From: Balneolales bacterium
GTDB lineage: Bacteria; Bacteroidota; Rhodothermia; Balneolales; Natronogracilivirgulaceae
Direction of reading: 5' to 3'
NCBI GenBank assembly: GCA_007133995.1
Contig: SLLP01000186.1
Location: forward strand, 1-6,685
Length of the DNA stretch: 6,685 nt
In this document: piece by piece, positions 5,467-6,685 of the stretch
Position numbering within the stretch: position 1 is the first letter of the stretch
Layout: every line of letters begins with the position of its first letter
Notes under the pieces: model-generated
Told to the model about the DNA's origin: nothing
The model's input: the letters and a program-made list of their open reading frames with translations, nothing else
Databases searched by the model: none
Made by a program: the position numbers and the translations under genes

Positions 5467-5868
5467 ATGGATACGTTATTACCCATTTTAGCCGGTGCCA
5501 TTTTTGCGACAGGTATCTACCTGTTGTTAAGGCGCAGTCTGATCCTTACAATCATCGGCATTATTTTGATCAGCAACTCCGTGAACCTGGCCCTCTTCTC
5601 TCTCGGGCGAATATCCACCGAAAACCCGCCTCTCATTGCTGCGGGAAGCATGGAGCCGATGGCGCCATTTGCCAACCCGTTGCCGCAGGCGCTGATTCTC
5701 ACTGCCATTGTGATCGGGTTCGGATTATTGGCATTTGCCCTGGCGCTTGCCTATCGCAGCTATCGGGAGCTTGGCACTGTTGACCAGGATGAGCTGCTTA
5801 AGGATGCCGAAGACACCTCTGCGGGCATTGTACCCAAGGAAAATCTTGAAAATAGAGGGGACGCATGA
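5467..5868 (+). CDS. mrpC: Na+/H+ antiporter subunit MrpC (NuoK-like)
   Basis: This 133-residue protein is homologous to NuoK/ND4L of complex I. It has three membrane helices (about 4-21, 25-46 and 75-97), with 'GIYLLLRRSLILTIIGI' and 'ISNSVNLALFSLGR' in the first two and 'NPLPQALILTAIVIGFG' (70-86) leading into the third. A charged tail of about 35 residues follows. I chose the ATG at 5467. An in-frame ATG at 5407 would add 20 residues (MRGRIHCHCYFF...) overlapping mrpB in another frame and unlike any MrpC N-terminus. A purine-rich GAAGAAGAG at 5447-5455 lies 11 nt before the ATG. The gap from mrpB is 8 nt, and the stop overlaps mrpD by 4 nt (ATGA). One oddity: residue 70 is Asn, whereas the loop motif I recall in most MrpC proteins is D-P-(L/V)-P-Q-A-L. 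Confidence 0.95.
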   Translation: MDTLLPILAGAIFATGIYLLLRRSLILTIIGIILISNSVNLALFSLGRISTENPPLIAAGSMEPMAPFANPLPQALILTAIVIGFGLLAFALALAYRSYRELGTVDQDELLKDAEDTSAGIVPKENLENRGDA

Positions 5869-6685
5869 ACGGATTGCTTGTACTACCCATTGCGATTCCC
5901 CTGATCACCGCCACACTGGCGCTGCTGTTCCGGAAGTCTTCATACCTCCAGCGGCTCTTCGGCCTGTTGGGCATGGGCGCACTGCTTGTTTCGGTCATTC
6001 TGATCTTTCGGGATGTCCAGGCCGACGGCATCCAGGTGCTTCAGCTCGGCAACTGGGCAGCACCGTTCGGCATCACGCTTGTTGTTGACATGCTCGCCAT
6101 GCTTATGATCGGCATTACGGCGATCATGGGTGTGGTCGTTGCTATCTACTCCATTTACGATATCGACAGCGAGCGAGAGCGGTTCGGTTACTACCCGTTG
6201 TTGCATATCCTCGTCATGGGTGTCAACGGAAGCTTCCTCACCGGTGATGTTTTTAATCTCTACGTCTGGTTTGAGGTGATGCTGATTGCAAGCTTCACCC
6301 TGCTGGCACTGGGCAACAGCAAGAATCAGCTTCAGGGTGCACTCAAGTATGTTTTCATAAATTTGTTCTCATCATTGGTCTTCCTTTTCGGCGTGGCCAT
6401 GCTGTACGGCATGACCGGCACGCTCAATATGGCTGATCTGGCCGTGCGACTTCCCGAAGTGGAGAACACCGGACTGGTGACCACCGTGGCGATGATCTTT
6501 ATGGTGTCGTTCGGCATCAAGGCCGCCGTCTTTCCGCTGTTCTTCTGGTTGCCGGCATCCTACCACACTCCGCCGGTGGCAATATCGGCCATTTTTGGTG
6601 GGCTGCTTACCAAGGTGGGTGTCTATGCGCTCATCCGCGTGTTCACCCTTCTGTTCAGCCATGACACCGGTTACACCCACACCAT
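5865..6685 (+). CDS. mrpD: Na+/H+ antiporter subunit MrpD (3' truncated by window)
   Basis: The frame is open from ATG 5865 to the window end, 273 full codons; complete MrpD proteins are about 490-500 residues, so roughly the first half is present. It belongs to the NuoM/NuoN-like proton-translocating family (PF00361 type). Key residues are visible: Glu137 in 'YVWFEVMLIASF' (133-144), Lys219 in 'FGIKAAVFPLFFWLP' (216-230) and Lys250 in 'GGLLTKVGVYALIR' (245-258). Glu137 and Lys219 coincide in number with residues shown to be essential in Bacillus MrpD. 'LPASYHTPP' (229-237) distinguishes MrpD from MrpA, which has 'LPGAMAAPTP' there. A strong ribosome site, GAGGGG at 5855-5860, sits 4 nt before the ATG, and the start overlaps the mrpC stop (ATGA). 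What follows, possibly mrpE, lies beyond the window. Confidence 0.96.
   Translation, partial: MNGLLVLPIAIPLITATLALLFRKSSYLQRLFGLLGMGALLVSVILIFRDVQADGIQVLQLGNWAAPFGITLVVDMLAMLMIGITAIMGVVVAIYSIYDIDSERERFGYYPLLHILVMGVNGSFLTGDVFNLYVWFEVMLIASFTLLALGNSKNQLQGALKYVFINLFSSLVFLFGVAMLYGMTGTLNMADLAVRLPEVENTGLVTTVAMIFMVSFGIKAAVFPLFFWLPASYHTPPVAISAIFGGLLTKVGVYALIRVFTLLFSHDTGYTHT

Noticed and set aside
2676..6685. Interpretation as respiratory complex I or a membrane-bound hydrogenase cluster
   Set aside because: MrpF and MrpG are present, MrpA has fused MbhD/MbhE-like domains in full-length form, and no hydrogenase, NuoB/C/D or Fe-S subunit genes appear in the window.

Overview
The window carries most of an Mrp-type multisubunit Na+/H+ antiporter operon on the + strand (mrpF-mrpG-mrpA-mrpB-mrpC-mrpD, with mrpD cut by the right edge). 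Upstream lie a divergent monofunctional proline dehydrogenase gene (- strand) and, at the left edge, the 3' part of a gene for an outer-membrane beta-barrel-like protein of the TorF/Gcw_chp type (+ strand). No RNA genes, CRISPR arrays or mobile elements were seen.

The host is a Gram-negative bacterium, since an outer-membrane barrel-like protein is present. Base composition is moderate (about half G+C in genes, AT-rich between them). The 'SRYVWRG' form of the Gcw_chp protein, a stand-alone proline dehydrogenase instead of the PutA fusion, and a rearranged mrp operon together point weakly towards the Bacteroidota / Balneolota / Rhodothermota / Chlorobi side and a saline or alkaline habitat. 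This is inference; the sequence alone does not fix the taxon.

Layout: 1-588 is the barrel protein (5' end missing), followed by a terminator-like hairpin at 607-649 and a pyrimidine-rich stretch. 694-1545 (-) is proline dehydrogenase, converging on the first gene. 1546-1867 is an AT-rich divergent intergenic region with candidate promoters on both strands, a perfect 12-bp palindrome, and two strong Shine-Dalgarno-like sequences that are not next to any start codon. From 1868 the mrp genes are tightly packed (overlaps of 8, 4 and 4 nt and a gap of 8 nt). The exception is a 144-nt gap between mrpG and mrpA, which holds a possible 38-codon ORF running into the mrpA start.

Functionally, MrpA and MrpD are the two large proton-translocating, complex-I-like subunits. 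MrpB, C, F and G are small membrane subunits of the same complex, which exports Na+ in exchange for H+ and supports Na+ tolerance and pH homeostasis. mrpE is not in its usual place before mrpF and is not in the window. Proline dehydrogenase starts the breakdown of proline, a common osmolyte, so a shared divergent control region with a salt-stress antiporter is plausible but unproven. Most of the window is a recognisable system; the less explained parts are the intergenic and leader regions.
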